A stretch of 64,000 nt of DNA from an uncultured Sinobacteraceae bacterium (GCA_903822975.1 CAIJRD010000017.1:104393-168392); one strand, 5' to 3'. Positions 19,298-29,232 are shown, numbered from the stretch's first letter. The notes: generated by a model not told the origin, from the letters alone. A program made the numbers and translations.

Positions 19298-20039
19298 GTC
19301 CGCCGCGCTGATCAGCGCCTGCAACATCGAGAAGCGCTATCCAAATGGCGTGCTCGGCCTCAAGCGCGCTTCGCTGTCGGTGGTGCCGGGCGAGGTGGTC
19401 GTCATCGTCGGGCCGAGTGGCTCCGGCAAGTCGACCCTGCTGCGTACCTTGAATGGACTCGAAACCATCACCGGCGGCGAGATCACCGTCGATGGTCACG
19501 TGCTGCACGAGCGCGCCGCGGATTTGCGTCGGCTGCGCATCGGTGTCGGCATGGTGTTCCAGCAGTTCAATCTGTTCCCGCACCTGAGTGTGCTCGACAA
19601 CCTGATGCTGGCGCCGCTGAAAGTCTTGAACCTCAACGCGAGCGATGCGCGTGCGCGCGCTGAAAAGTTGCTGGCGAAAGTGGGTCTCGCCGACAAGGCG
19701 CAGGCACATCCGGCGCAACTCTCCGGCGGCCAGCAGCAGCGCGTGGCCATTGCGCGTGCGCTGGCGATGCAGCCGAAAGTCATGTTGTTCGACGAACCGA
19801 CCAGCGCACTCGATCCGGAAATGGTCGGCGAAGTGCTGGAGGTGATGAAGCAGCTCGCGGCCGAAGGCATGACGATGTGTGTGGTCACGCACGAGATGGG
19901 GTTTGCGCGCGCGGTGGCCGATCGCATCGTCTTCATGGACCGCGGCGAAATCGTTTGCGAAGCGCCGCCAGCCGAGTTCTTCGACGCGCCGAAACACGAG
20001 CGACTGAAAACGTTTCTGCGTCAGGTGCTGAAGGCTTAA
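19290..20039 (+). CDS. Polar amino-acid ABC transporter ATP-binding protein
   Basis: 249 residues. Walker [11 protein letters not shown]-loop [13 protein letters not shown], signature [40 protein letters not shown] and the switch His in VTHEMGFAR are all intact. This is the GlnQ/HisP/ArtP type that powers the preceding permease. The start overlaps the permease by 8 bases. The operon ends here; a 169-base spacer without visible signals separates it from the cyclase gene. Confidence 0.95.
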   Translation: MTESAALISACNIEKRYPNGVLGLKRASLSVVPGEVVVIVGPSGSGKSTLLRTLNGLETITGGEITVDGHVLHERAADLRRLRIGVGMVFQQFNLFPHLSVLDNLMLAPLKVLNLNASDARARAEKLLAKVGLADKAQAHPAQLSGGQQQRVAIARALAMQPKVMLFDEPTSALDPEMVGEVLEVMKQLAAEGMTMCVVTHEMGFARAVADRIVFMDRGEIVCEAPPAEFFDAPKHERLKTFLRQVLKA

Positions 20040-20208
20040 GCGCAAATCGCGACGCCGCCAAAGGCGCGCGGCGAATCGCGGCGGGCGACTCGCACGGGGA
20101 CGAACAGACCGTCGACGAATCGGGCGTAATCGGGCGCGGGGATCGTCGACGTCGGGGTAGGGCGGACGCGACACACGCGCGCAGCTTCGGGGCAGGGAGA
20201 GCGATCCT

Positions 20209-21828
20209 ATGAGCACGGCTTCGGCGCCTGGCGCCAAGCGTCGTTCCGACGGCGTATCCGGACGGCGGCGACGGGTTGTGTCGTTCGCAGGCCTCGTGTT
20301 GTTGCTGATTGGCCTGCCGCTGGCCGTCGCACTCGATCTGCGAGCACTCTCCGAAGCCGCTTTGCGCAAGCAGGCGGAAGATGTGAGCGCGATGATCGGC
20401 GATGTGCGCGCTTACTACGCGCATAACGTCGTCGGCCGCATTCTCGCAACGCCGGGCGGCACCGTTGTCACCAGCGACTATCAGGCGGTGCCCGGCGCGG
20501 TGCCGATTCCCGCAACTTTGTCGATCGAACTCGGCCACGCGATCGCCGAGGGCCAGGACAACATCGGATATCGCTTCGTCTCCGATCTGCCGTTCCGCAA
20601 TCGCGCGACGCATCATCTGGATGACTTCGAAGTATCGGCACTGGCGCAGTTGCGTGCGCAGCCCGACCAACGCATCTCGCAGGTGTCGTGGAGCGGCATG
20701 ACCAACACCGTGCGGCTGATCTCGCCGGTGATCATGAGTGCCGATTGCGTGAGCTGCCACAACACGCACCCGGACAGTCCCAAGCGCGATTGGAAAGTCG
20801 GCGATGTGCGCGGCATTCAGGAGGTCACCGTCAGCCGCCGCGTGGCCGGCGGGCTGCTGTCATTCCAGTGCCTGCTGATCTACTTCGGGTTGACGGCCGG
20901 AATCGGTGCCTGGTTCATCGGCCAGCAGCGGCGACAGGCGCGGCTTATCCAGTCCGTCAACGACGAGCTCGAAACGGCCAACGATTTTCTGTCGTCCTTG
21001 TCGATCCGCATTTCGCGTTATCTATCGCCGCAGATCTACAAGAGCATCTTCAGCGGCCAGACCGCGAGCACGATTCATACGCAGCGCAAGAAGCTCAGCA
21101 TCTTTTTTTCCGACATCAAGGATTTCACCAGTACCACCGAGCGGTTGCAGCCAGAGGAGATCACCACACTGCTCAATGAATATCTGACCGAAATGTCTGC
21201 GATAGCGCTGAAACACGGCGGCACCATCGACAAGTTCATCGGCGACGCGATGCTGATCTTCTTCGGCGATCCGGAAACGCGTGGCACTGCCGAGGATGCA
21301 AGAGCCTGTTTGTCGATGGCCATCGACATGCAGCATCGGCTGGCTGACCTGAACCGGTCCTGGCGTGCGCGCGGGATCGAACATCCGTTCCGCGTGCGTA
21401 TGGGCATCAGCACCGGCTTTTGCAACGTCGGCAACTTCGGCAGCAGCGACCGGATGGACTACACCATCGTCGGCGCCCAGGCCAATCTCGCCGCGCGACT
21501 GCAGTCGGTCGCCGAACCGGGCCAGATCGTGCTGAGCTTCGAAACCTATGCGCTGGTGCGCCAACTCGTCACTGCGGATGAGTTGCCGCCGATCACGATG
21601 AAAGGAATCAGCCAACCGGTCACGCCGTACATCGTGCACATCCCCGAGGTCGCGGCAGAAGGCTCACAGGTGATCAGCGAACATGCACCCGGCGTGGATC
21701 TCTATCTCGACATGCGATCGATCGATCCGTCCGCACGCGAACGAACGCGCGCCGTGCTGGCGTCGGCATTGAAGGCGCTGGATCAGGACGCGGCAGCGAG
21801 GCCAGCCAAGCCCACGTCACCGGAGTAG
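20209..21828 (+). CDS. Membrane class III nucleotide cyclase with haem-binding (DUF3365-like) sensor
   Basis: 539 residues. One membrane helix at about 24-43, a periplasmic domain to about 213, a second helix (about 214-237), a short coiled linker and a class III cyclase domain (about 293-480). The periplasmic part has Cys180-Val-Ser-Cys183-His184, a c-type haem motif in the position used by DUF3365/Tll0287-like sensors. In the cyclase, metal-binding Asp302 (FFSDIKDFT) and Asp346 (GDAMLIFFGD) and the GAQANLAARLQ segment are present, so the domain looks active. It should make cAMP (or cGMP) in response to redox, NO, CO or similar. It stands alone downstream of the ABC operon. Confidence 0.85.
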   Translation: MSTASAPGAKRRSDGVSGRRRRVVSFAGLVLLLIGLPLAVALDLRALSEAALRKQAEDVSAMIGDVRAYYAHNVVGRILATPGGTVVTSDYQAVPGAVPIPATLSIELGHAIAEGQDNIGYRFVSDLPFRNRATHHLDDFEVSALAQLRAQPDQRISQVSWSGMTNTVRLISPVIMSADCVSCHNTHPDSPKRDWKVGDVRGIQEVTVSRRVAGGLLSFQCLLIYFGLTAGIGAWFIGQQRRQARLIQSVNDELETANDFLSSLSIRISRYLSPQIYKSIFSGQTASTIHTQRKKLSIFFSDIKDFTSTTERLQPEEITTLLNEYLTEMSAIALKHGGTIDKFIGDAMLIFFGDPETRGTAEDARACLSMAIDMQHRLADLNRSWRARGIEHPFRVRMGISTGFCNVGNFGSSDRMDYTIVGAQANLAARLQSVAEPGQIVLSFETYALVRQLVTADELPPITMKGISQPVTPYIVHIPEVAAEGSQVISEHAPGVDLYLDMRSIDPSARERTRAVLASALKALDQDAAARPAKPTSPE

Positions 21829-21849
21829 CCCGAATCTCATTTGCGGAAG

Positions 21850-21926
21850 TGGTGCCCCCGGCCGGAATTGAACCAGCAACCTCGCCCTTAGGAGGGGCGC
21901 GCTCTATCCAATTGAGCTACGGAGGC
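21850..21926 (-). tRNA. tRNA-Arg (anticodon CCT)
   Basis: 77 nt with encoded CCA. The acceptor stem GCCTCCG pairs with CGGGGGC (one G-U). The anticodon loop CTCCTAA sits between CGCCC and GGGCG and reads CCT, for AGG codons. The T-arm contains GGTTCAATTCC. Confidence 0.95.
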
Positions 21927-22120
21927 GTGCGCGTTGAGCAGGCGCCGCCATGATACGCAATCGCGCTGCGCAGGGCCGCACGACCGATGGTCGGCGGCCA
22001 GCGACCGCACCTCGTAAAACACTGTTGAAGCGACTGCAAATTTCTTGTTTCAGCTATATTTTCGGTCTAGCATCCCATCACAGGGATGTGCGCAATTGCG
22101 CTTGCAGCGGGGGAGATCTA

Positions 22121-24280
22121 ATGCGTGGTTCGAGATTCGGCATCGCCGTCGGCGCTGCACTATTTGCGCTGATACTGGCCGGCTGCGGCGGCGGTGGCGG
22201 TCTGGGTACCGGCACGGGTACGACGACCGGCTCGACTACGGGTGGGACGAGCAGCGGAGGTACCACGGGCGGAACGACCGGTTCGACCACCGGCGGAACC
22301 ACGAGTACTCCGGCGAATATCTTCCTGATCGCGTCTGCGCCGACGACCAGCAACGGTTCGACCACGGTGACCTTAACGGCGTCCGTCACCGATTCCGCCA
22401 GCGTTGCAGTCGGCGGCGCCGAGGTGACCTTCGCGGCGAGCGCCGGGTGTGGCTGCGTGATCGCACTGTCGTCGACCACCACCGGTGCCAATGGCGCGAT
22501 CGCCGCGACGCTGACGGCAACCAAACCGGGCGCGATTACGATTTCCGCCGCAACCGGAACCTTGAGCACCTCCAGTGTCGTAACGATTCCGGCAAGTCCG
22601 AACTACCAGTTGGGAACGCTAAGCGGCAACACGTTCACCGCAAACGCGATTGCAATTGGTCAGGCGCAGGTGTCGGCAGGCGGTAGTACCGGCCTGCAAG
22701 TCACCCTCTACGACATCAGCAACAATGTGCCGTATTCGGGTACTGCTTCGGTGGCGTTCACGTCGAATTGCATCAGTAGCGGTCAGGCGCAAGTGGTCAC
22801 ACCCGTGACGTCTGCCACCGGAACATTTAATTCGACCTATACCGCTGCCGGCTGCACGGGTAGCGATTCGATTACCGCTACGGCCACGCTCGCGGACGGC
22901 TCACAGCCTTCGGCGGTTGGTAACGTTTCCGTGCTGGCGCCCGCTTTGGGTTCCGTCATCTTCGATGACGCCGATACCAGTTCGAAGGTGATCGGCCTCA
23001 AGGGCACCGGCAAGAACGAGACGGCGAAGGTTTACTTCCAGGTACTCGACAAGAACGGCAACCCGGTCAACGGCGCGACCATCAATTTCGCATTGACGAC
23101 GACGGTTGGTGGGCTAACGCTCTCACCGAACTCGGCAACCAGCGACGCGTCCGGGAAAGTCTTCACGACCGTTGCTTCCGGCACGGTTCATACGGTCGTG
23201 CGCGTACTGGCGACCGTGCCGGCATCGAGCCCAGCGTTGTCCACGCAATCGAGCCTGCTGACCGTATCGACCGGATTCCCAGCGCAAAATGGTTTTTCGC
23301 TGAGTGCGTCGAAGCTGAACATCGAAGGCGCAAACATCGATGGCACGCAGACACAGATTACTGCGCGATTGTCGGATCGGTATAACAACCCGGTACCGGA
23401 CGGCACCGCAGTCACGTTTCAAACCGAATGCGGAAATGTCGAGCCGACCTGCAATACAACCGACGGCGCTTGCTCGGTAACGTTCACCAGCCAGAATCCG
23501 CGCACCAACCAACTCGTTGCGCAGGGCTTTGCATCGTCGTACGACTGGTCGTCGCGCCTGCAAAGCAACCCGACCGCGGCCAAGTGCACGATCGGCAACG
23601 AACTTGGCTGCGACGATCATCGCTGCAGCGTGCTCGCTACGGCGGTCGGCGAAGAAAGTTTTATCGATTGCAACGGCACCGGCACCTATATCTCGGCGGC
23701 GAACGCGAGCAACAATCCGAGCCAGTGCCCACAGGGCGACTTGTTCACCTCGCTGTCCGAAGCGATTCAGGACAACAACGAGAACGGCATTTTTGATTCG
23801 ACTGAAACTTACGTCGACTTCAACTCGAACAACGCCTTCGATCCGGCCTCCGGTAAGTTTGTCGGCTTGCTTTGCAACGACGCCAATTGCAGTTCGCAGA
23901 CGTCATTGAACGTCTACGACAACATCGTCATCGTGATGTCGAGTTCTGCACCGAAATCACCAATTCCGGTCAGTGTCGACAGCACCCGGCATACCGTCAC
24001 CGTCACTGTCGCCGATACAGCCGGGCAGGTAATGCCGGTCGGAACCATCATCGCGGTCACCTACAGCAGTTCGGTATCTGCGGTCGGCCCGGCGGCGTAC
24101 ACGATTGCGAACACCTCGGCCTGTCCTTCGAGCGTCGCCGGGTGCGGCGTACTGGCTTCTAGCCTGCTCGATTATGTGTTCGCGTATAGCATCACCCCGC
24201 CAGCGACCAGCGGTGTGGCGAGTTTCACGATCACATCGCCCGGTGGCTTGGTCACTTCATTCTCGACGCCCGTGCAATAG
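22121..24280 (+). CDS. Large Ig-like (Big_1-type) lipoprotein
   Basis: 719 residues from ATG 22121 with a strong GGGGGAG site 7 bases upstream. The N-terminus is a lipoprotein signal with lipobox LAGC, followed by a ~45-residue Gly/Thr/Ser linker (GTGTGTTTGSTTGG-like). The rest is beta-rich, with repeated bacterial Ig-like segments such as TVTLTASVTDSASVAVGGAEVTFAAS and AQITARLSDRYNNPVPDGTAVTFQTECG-like. The protein is probably anchored to the outer membrane and exposed or periplasmic; Big_1 domains occur in adhesins. A calcium-loop-like EDNNENGIFDSTETYVDFNSN-type segment lies near 560-590. No specific function can be assigned. Confidence 0.8.
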   Translation: MRGSRFGIAVGAALFALILAGCGGGGGLGTGTGTTTGSTTGGTSSGGTTGGTTGSTTGGTTSTPANIFLIASAPTTSNGSTTVTLTASVTDSASVAVGGAEVTFAASAGCGCVIALSSTTTGANGAIAATLTATKPGAITISAATGTLSTSSVVTIPASPNYQLGTLSGNTFTANAIAIGQAQVSAGGSTGLQVTLYDISNNVPYSGTASVAFTSNCISSGQAQVVTPVTSATGTFNSTYTAAGCTGSDSITATATLADGSQPSAVGNVSVLAPALGSVIFDDADTSSKVIGLKGTGKNETAKVYFQVLDKNGNPVNGATINFALTTTVGGLTLSPNSATSDASGKVFTTVASGTVHTVVRVLATVPASSPALSTQSSLLTVSTGFPAQNGFSLSASKLNIEGANIDGTQTQITARLSDRYNNPVPDGTAVTFQTECGNVEPTCNTTDGACSVTFTSQNPRTNQLVAQGFASSYDWSSRLQSNPTAAKCTIGNELGCDDHRCSVLATAVGEESFIDCNGTGTYISAANASNNPSQCPQGDLFTSLSEAIQDNNENGIFDSTETYVDFNSNNAFDPASGKFVGLLCNDANCSSQTSLNVYDNIVIVMSSSAPKSPIPVSVDSTRHTVTVTVADTAGQVMPVGTIIAVTYSSSVSAVGPAAYTIANTSACPSSVAGCGVLASSLLDYVFAYSITPPATSGVASFTITSPGGLVTSFSTPVQ

Positions 24281-24397
24281 AGCGCGCCGCAGACGACGCC
24301 GGTCATCCGGCGCTCGTCTGTACGGCTGCATCTGTTTGCTCCGCCCAGCGGCGGCCACTCCGCTAGACTGCATCCATACAGTCCAAGGAGGGCAGCA

Positions 24398-25540
24398 ATG
24401 CTCATCGGCGTTCCCAAAGAAATCAAAGTTCACGAATACCGCGTCGGCCTGACGCCGGCGGGCGTGCGTGAATTGAAGGCGCACGGCCATCAAGTGATCG
24501 TGCAGACGCAGGCCGGTACCGGCATCGGGATTAGTGACGCGCAGTATGAAGCGGTCGGTGCCGAGATCGTCGGCGATGCGGCGACCGTGTTCGCCCGCGC
24601 CGAGATGGTGATCAAGGTGAAGGAGCCGCAGGCGGTCGAGTGCGCGATGTTGCGAGAAGGGCAGGTGCTGTTCACCTACCTGCATCTGGCACCGGACCCC
24701 GAGCAGACGCATGCACTGGTGAAATCCGGCTGTGTTGCGATTGCGTACGAGACGGTGACCGACGCGCGCGGTGGCCTGCCGCTACTCGCGCCGATGAGTG
24801 AGGTCGCGGGGCGCATGTCGATCCAGGCGGGCGCGCACGCAATGGAAAAAGCGCAGGGCGGAACGGGTGTGTTGATCGGTGGCGTTCCGGGTGTGGCGCC
24901 GGCCGATGTGGTCGTCATCGGCGGCGGTGTAGTCGGCTACAACGCGGCGCGCGTGGCAGTCGGCATGGGCGCCAACGTCACCATTCTCGATCGCTCCTTG
25001 ACCCGCCTGGCCTGGCTCGACACCACGTTCGATGGTCGCTTGACGACGCTCTATTCAACCGTCGATGCGCTCGAAAACGCGGTGATCAAGGCAGATCTGG
25101 TGATCGGCGCGGTGCTGGTGCCGGGTGCTGCGGCACCCAAGCTGGTAACCCGCGCGATGTTGAAGACGATGCGACCGGGCACCGTGATTGTCGACGTCGC
25201 AATCGATCAGGGCGGCTGCTTTGAAACCTCGCGTGCGACCACGCATCAGAATCCGACCTACGTGGAGGAAGGTGTGGTGCATTACTGCGTCGCCAACATG
25301 CCGGGCGGTGTTGCGCGCACCTCAACTTTTGCGCTGACCAATGCAACGCTGCCGTTCGCGCTGGCGCTCGCCGATAAAGGCTATCGAAAGGCGCTGTTGG
25401 ACGATCCGCATCTGCGAGAAGGTCTCAATGTGCACCTCGGCAAGCTCACGTACAAGGCGGTGGCCGAGGCGTTGAACCTCGAATATCAATCCGCACAGGA
25501 AGCGCTGAAGCCCTGGTGGCAGCACCCGGAACATCACTGA
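24398..25540 (+). CDS. ald: Alanine dehydrogenase
   Basis: 380 residues. It interconverts L-alanine and pyruvate plus ammonia with NAD. The N-terminus [20 protein letters not shown] is diagnostic, with the catalytic lysine in VIKVKEP, the catalytic His in FTYLHLA and the NAD-binding [18 protein letters not shown]-terminal [26 protein letters not shown] is typical. An AAGGAGG site lies 6-7 bases before the ATG. It is monocistronic on +, converging on the HiPIP gene with a strong hairpin between them. Confidence 0.96.
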   Translation: MLIGVPKEIKVHEYRVGLTPAGVRELKAHGHQVIVQTQAGTGIGISDAQYEAVGAEIVGDAATVFARAEMVIKVKEPQAVECAMLREGQVLFTYLHLAPDPEQTHALVKSGCVAIAYETVTDARGGLPLLAPMSEVAGRMSIQAGAHAMEKAQGGTGVLIGGVPGVAPADVVVIGGGVVGYNAARVAVGMGANVTILDRSLTRLAWLDTTFDGRLTTLYSTVDALENAVIKADLVIGAVLVPGAAAPKLVTRAMLKTMRPGTVIVDVAIDQGGCFETSRATTHQNPTYVEEGVVHYCVANMPGGVARTSTFALTNATLPFALALADKGYRKALLDDPHLREGLNVHLGKLTYKAVAEALNLEYQSAQEALKPWWQHPEHH

Positions 25541-25568
25541 GCGTAATTGCTTCACGCTCGCGTCAAAA

Positions 25569-25602
25569 GAAGGGCGTCGCTTGTGACCAAGCGGCGCCCT
25601 TC
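25569..25602 (-). terminator. Terminator between ald and the HiPIP gene
   Basis: A 15-bp stem with one G-U pair (GAAGGGCGTCGCTTG with its complement) and a TGAC loop. Reading on the minus strand it is followed by TTTTGACG, so it fits an intrinsic terminator for the HiPIP transcript. On + the T-run is missing. Confidence 0.7.
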
Positions 25603-25622
25603 ATGCGTTACGGTGCAGCGGT

Positions 25623-25955
25623 TTAGCCGCGCGCGGCGTAGGCCATGCACCAGCCGTCCTTGCTGACCGCCTTGCCTGGGAACGTCGCGCAGGGACCGAA
25701 GGCGTCGCTGGCATTGCCGCGATAGAGCGCGCAGCTGCTGCAGCGACTGCCAGTCTTGTAGCCGTGCGTCTTCGCAGGATCGATGGCCGCGGCATCGGCG
25801 ACGTAACCCAGCGCTTGTGCCATCGGATCGTCACCGCCGACATGCGGCAATTCGCCTGCGTTGACGGATTGCATGCGCAGCAGCGGCAGGCTGGCAGAGG
25901 CCGCCACCATCGCGCCGAGAAATTGACGACGATTGATTGGGTTGGACCTGTTCAT
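25623..25955 (-). CDS. High-potential iron-sulfur protein (HiPIP)
   Basis: 110 residues. A Tat signal with the twin arginine in NRRQFLGAMVAASASLP leads to a small mature domain with four cluster-binding cysteines, Cys72, Cys75, Cys89 and Cys103 (C-x2-C-x13-C-x13-C), the HiPIP spacing for a [4Fe-4S](3+/2+) cluster. HiPIPs are soluble periplasmic one-electron carriers; in some Fe(II) oxidisers and phototrophs they pass electrons to terminal oxidases or reaction centres. It follows the Cyc2-like gene by 48 bases on the same strand, so the two probably form an electron-transfer pair. Confidence 0.95.
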   Translation of the reverse strand: MNRSNPINRRQFLGAMVAASASLPLLRMQSVNAGELPHVGGDDPMAQALGYVADAAAIDPAKTHGYKTGSRCSSCALYRGNASDAFGPCATFPGKAVSKDGWCMAYAARG

Positions 25956-26003
25956 TTCACACCTCGTTGCAGAAGAAATCGGGTTGCAAGAACCGAACGA
26001 AAC

Positions 26004-27380
26004 TCAGCCGGCCAGCCATACGAAGAAGTACAGCGTGTTGTTGTCGCCGGCGTTGCGGCCGTTGCCGTCGTAGTTGTCGCCGTCGCCGTTGAACCGCGAG
26101 TACGCGGTGTACTGCAGGCCGAGTCGAACGTTGACCCAGGGCTTGAGGTACGAATTGAACTTGCCGAACGGCACGTATTCGAGCTGGTAGATCAGGCCGC
26201 GGCTGTTGGGACTGCCCGAGGCACTGCCGCTGATCGCGCCGGGCGCGTACAGCCCGCTATCGTTGCTGCCATGGATGTCGAAGCTGCCGATGCTGGCCGA
26301 GATCGTCTGGCGCCACACGTAGGCGGCGTTGAAGCGCATCGAGTTGAGCGTGTTGAAAGTGTTGGCCGATGCGCCGAGCGCGAATGAGGCCGGCAACTTC
26401 TGGTTCTCGTGCACGAACGTGAGGTTGGCGTTGAGCGCGTTTGCCTTGTTCAACTGCCATTGCGCGGTCGAGTCGAAGCCGAAGTCGGTGAGATGATCCT
26501 CGCCCATGCTGTCGTCGCCGCCGGGCCGCACATGCGCGGCCATGCCGAAGGTTCCCACCGAGGCATACACGCTGCCGAGTTGATGCTGCAGCGCTGCGCG
26601 CCAGTAAGGCGAAAAGCCCTTGATCGTGGTCTCGCCACTGGGTCCGACGCCGAGCTGACTCTGCAGCCGGTGCGGCAATTCGCGATAGGCGCCGCCTTCG
26701 AGATACAGCAGATCGTCGATCATCGTGTACGCGGTGAGTCCGCCGACTTGGGTGGCGAACGCGCCTTCGATTGCGGGTGCCGCAGCCGGTGTGGGCGCCA
26801 GCGGCGAGCTCTCGTATGGAAAGCTCCAGGCCGGTGTGGAGTTCCACAGGTCCTGCACGGTCGGGTTGTTGTTCAACGACAATCCGTAGACCACGGGCTT
26901 GCCGGCGACTTTCAGCGATTTTGCGAAGCGAATGTCGAGATTGTCCCAGGCGAGTCTTTGCGCTACGCCGTCGTACGTCACCTGCACGAAGGCGCCGACC
27001 GGGCCGGCGATGCGGCCGCCATAAAACAGGCTGGTCTGATCGGCGGCGACGTTGTCGTTGCTGGCGAAATGAGGGGCCGCACCACCATCCTGGCCCTTTT
27101 GCGTATTCGTAAACGACGACACCTGCATCGCTGCAATGGGCGGGAAACTGTTTTCCGCACTGCCCCAGGCATAGGCGTTGAGCTTGAAGGTTTGTCCGTA
27201 GGGCGTCAGTGCCGGGCCGAACGCAATGGTGTGGCAGGTCTGGCAGGGCAGACCGGTTTGCCGCGCGTAACTCGGCAAGGCATGCGCGTTGTGCGGCACC
27301 AAGGACATCAGGCCCGCGAAAGCGATTGCGATGAAATTCAGCGAACGACGAAGGTTCGCGCTGCAGATCCAATTAAGCAC
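26004..27380 (-). CDS. Cyc2-like outer-membrane cytochrome c-porin fusion
   Basis: 458 residues from a GTG at 27380 with GGGGAAG four bases upstream; the frame is open to 27566 but that extension is not signal-like. A signal peptide (cleavage near AHA-LP, about residue 34) is followed directly by LPSYARQTGLPCQTCH, with Cys46, Cys49 and His50 binding haem, then FGPALTPYGQTFKLNAYAWG. This block closely resembles the conserved N-terminus of Cyc2 Fe(II) oxidases. The remaining ~390 residues alternate polar and aromatic strands and end in YFFVWLAG, consistent with a 14-16-stranded beta barrel. It probably carries electrons across the outer membrane. HiPIP lies 48 bases downstream. Confidence 0.75.
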   Translation of the reverse strand: MLNWICSANLRRSLNFIAIAFAGLMSLVPHNAHALPSYARQTGLPCQTCHTIAFGPALTPYGQTFKLNAYAWGSAENSFPPIAAMQVSSFTNTQKGQDGGAAPHFASNDNVAADQTSLFYGGRIAGPVGAFVQVTYDGVAQRLAWDNLDIRFAKSLKVAGKPVVYGLSLNNNPTVQDLWNSTPAWSFPYESSPLAPTPAAAPAIEGAFATQVGGLTAYTMIDDLLYLEGGAYRELPHRLQSQLGVGPSGETTIKGFSPYWRAALQHQLGSVYASVGTFGMAAHVRPGGDDSMGEDHLTDFGFDSTAQWQLNKANALNANLTFVHENQKLPASFALGASANTFNTLNSMRFNAAYVWRQTISASIGSFDIHGSNDSGLYAPGAISGSASGSPNSRGLIYQLEYVPFGKFNSYLKPWVNVRLGLQYTAYSRFNGDGDNYDGNGRNAGDNNTLYFFVWLAG

Positions 27381-27923
27381 AGTCTTCCCCACAGTTGAGC
27401 CGCCCAGAATGTTCGGGCAAAAAAGTGCAGCCATTCCTCCAGAGCAGAAGCGTCGGGCCCGGTCGCGGGCGATGGCTATCGCCCTGGTCGGCGTTTGCGC
27501 GCAGTTCGTGAACCGGCAATCGCAGACCGACGGCATCGGTGCTTTTCGTAGCACCGTACAACTCAAGCTTCCTTGAACTGGATGCTAGGGATCGTTTCTT
27601 AAACGTCACTTAATAAAACACCCTAATCAAAATAACTTTTGTAAGCCCGTTTAATGCTTCGATAACGGAAGCACACAGTAAAACGAGAAAACTGGCCGAA
27701 AACCGGTTGAGGTCCAAGCTTGAGTTGTCAAAAAAATTTAGCCGCTGATCGTTCACGTTCAGGTTTAAAGTCCTTTCGAGCAACAAGTTTTGTCGAATAA
27801 TGCCGAGCCGATCCTGAGCTCGATTGCATGCCGCGGCGTTGACGCAGATCAATGGGGTCGAAGACGAAATGAGGGTCGGCGTGCGACAGTAGGTGCCGAC
27901 GCAATCATTCAGGGGGTGGGTAA
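27381..27923. other. AT-richer divergent intergenic region (543 bp)
   Basis: No convincing gene. The middle (about 27595-27750) is clearly more AT-rich than its surroundings and should hold divergent promoters for the Cyc2-like gene (minus) and the SPFH gene (plus). A candidate FNR/ANR box lies at 27839-27852. Small frames here have no family character. Confidence 0.6.
27839..27852. promoter_or_regulatory. Candidate FNR/ANR box
   Basis: TTGACGCAGATCAA agrees with the FNR/ANR consensus TTGAY-N4-RTCAA. It is 71 bases before the start codon of the SPFH gene, a reasonable distance for activation from about -41. The prediction rests on the match alone. Confidence 0.4.
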
Positions 27924-28826
27924 ATGCAAACCGGGATCGACCTCAAGAAGCCGTATGGAGACAGACTGCGCAGCGGAATCATTGCGCTGGGCGTACTGAT
28001 CGTGCTGATCGCCGTTTGGCCGTTCCACAGCGTGCCGACCGGTACGCGCGGCGTGGTGACGCAGTTCGGCAAGATCGTTGGGATCGAGGACGAGGGGCTG
28101 GTCGTGCTGCCGCCGTGGAAGAAGCTGGCGATCTTCAGCATCCGCGCCGAACAGGCCGACATCAACGATGCCGAGGGCAGCACGTCGGATACGCAACCGG
28201 TCAAGGTGAGCATGACGGTGCGCTATTCGATCGCGACCGACCGTGTTTCGGAGGTCTACGAAAAGTATTCGCACAACGGCGATTTGTCGTCGTATGTGCA
28301 GACCGCGACCGCCGAAGTTTTCAAGGCAGTGACCGCGCGTTATTCCGCGCCGGATCTGATCGCGCAGCGCGCAACGGTTTCGTCCGATATCAGCGCCGCG
28401 CTGAAAACCAAGATCGCGCAATACGGCGCGATGGTGATCAACATCGATATGACCGGCTTCAGCTTCAGCCCGTCCTACATGAGTGCCATCAACGAAAAAG
28501 TAACGCAGGAACAGCTGCGACTCGGTGCCGAGAACAAACTGCTGACGGTCGAGGCCGAGCAGAAGCAGAAAGTTGCGGTGGCGGAGGCCGAGGCCAGCGC
28601 GCAGCGTGCGCGCGCCGATGGTGAGGCCTATTCGAATCTGAAGATCGCCGAAGCCCAGGCCGAAGCCTTGAAGGTCCAGAACGCCGCGCTCGCGCAGAAC
28701 AAGGATGTGCTGGAACTGCGTCGCATCCAGGTCGAGCAGACCAAGGCGGAAAAATGGGACGGCAAGCTGCCGGAGGCCATCTACGCCGGCGCGCCCATTC
28801 CGTTTCTGAACGTCGGCAGCAAGTAG
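27924..28826 (+). CDS. SPFH/prohibitin-like membrane protein
   Basis: 300 residues. One N-terminal membrane helix (about 17-33) and an SPFH/band 7 domain (VPTGTRGVVTQFGKIVG, QPVKVSMTVRYSIATD, SPSYMSAINEKVTQEQ), then an Ala/Glu/Gln/Lys-rich coiled coil (about 195-285) of the prohibitin/HflC kind. Such proteins form large membrane-bound rings or cages that often regulate FtsH-type proteolysis or membrane organisation. No hflK or ftsH partner is adjacent. The gene stands alone just before the mobile element. A GGGGGTGGG ribosome site precedes the ATG. Confidence 0.88.
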   Translation: MQTGIDLKKPYGDRLRSGIIALGVLIVLIAVWPFHSVPTGTRGVVTQFGKIVGIEDEGLVVLPPWKKLAIFSIRAEQADINDAEGSTSDTQPVKVSMTVRYSIATDRVSEVYEKYSHNGDLSSYVQTATAEVFKAVTARYSAPDLIAQRATVSSDISAALKTKIAQYGAMVINIDMTGFSFSPSYMSAINEKVTQEQLRLGAENKLLTVEAEQKQKVAVAEAEASAQRARADGEAYSNLKIAEAQAEALKVQNAALAQNKDVLELRRIQVEQTKAEKWDGKLPEAIYAGAPIPFLNVGSK

Positions 28827-29178
28827 TCGGGCGCCGCCAGCGCGTGCAGTGTCACCGGCTGAGGTCGGGGCATATCACGACGATGGCGCTAGCCGACTGT
28901 GCGACCGAACGCGACGCGCGGCGGCAACGCAGTGGACGTGTATTCGCCGGAAATTCCGTGCGCGCCGATTTTCACGTCACGTCCAGTAGCGGCGCCGGGC
29001 CAAGGCTAGCGCCTGTGAGCGTCCACGTGCTGAAGCGCGTAAGAGGAAGCTGCGAAGGGTATGGATGACTTCGAGCGAGACGGTCGGCGCTAGCACGGGG
29101 CTTTTCCCAAGAAGCAGCTTGGGGAATACGACACTCGATGCCGTTTGAGCGCCTGCAGGCGTCTTGGTCTTATTGTTG
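28827..29178. other. Intergenic spacer before the mobile element (352 bp)
   Basis: I see no gene, RNA or repeat here. It is ordinary GC-rich chromosomal sequence up to the left attachment repeat. Confidence 0.6.

Positions 29179-29232
<54 letters not shown>

Noticed and set aside
27610..27852. 80-residue minus-strand ORF in the Cyc2-SPFH spacer
   Set aside because: It lies in the AT-rich promoter region, has no ribosome site, and would overlap the candidate FNR box.
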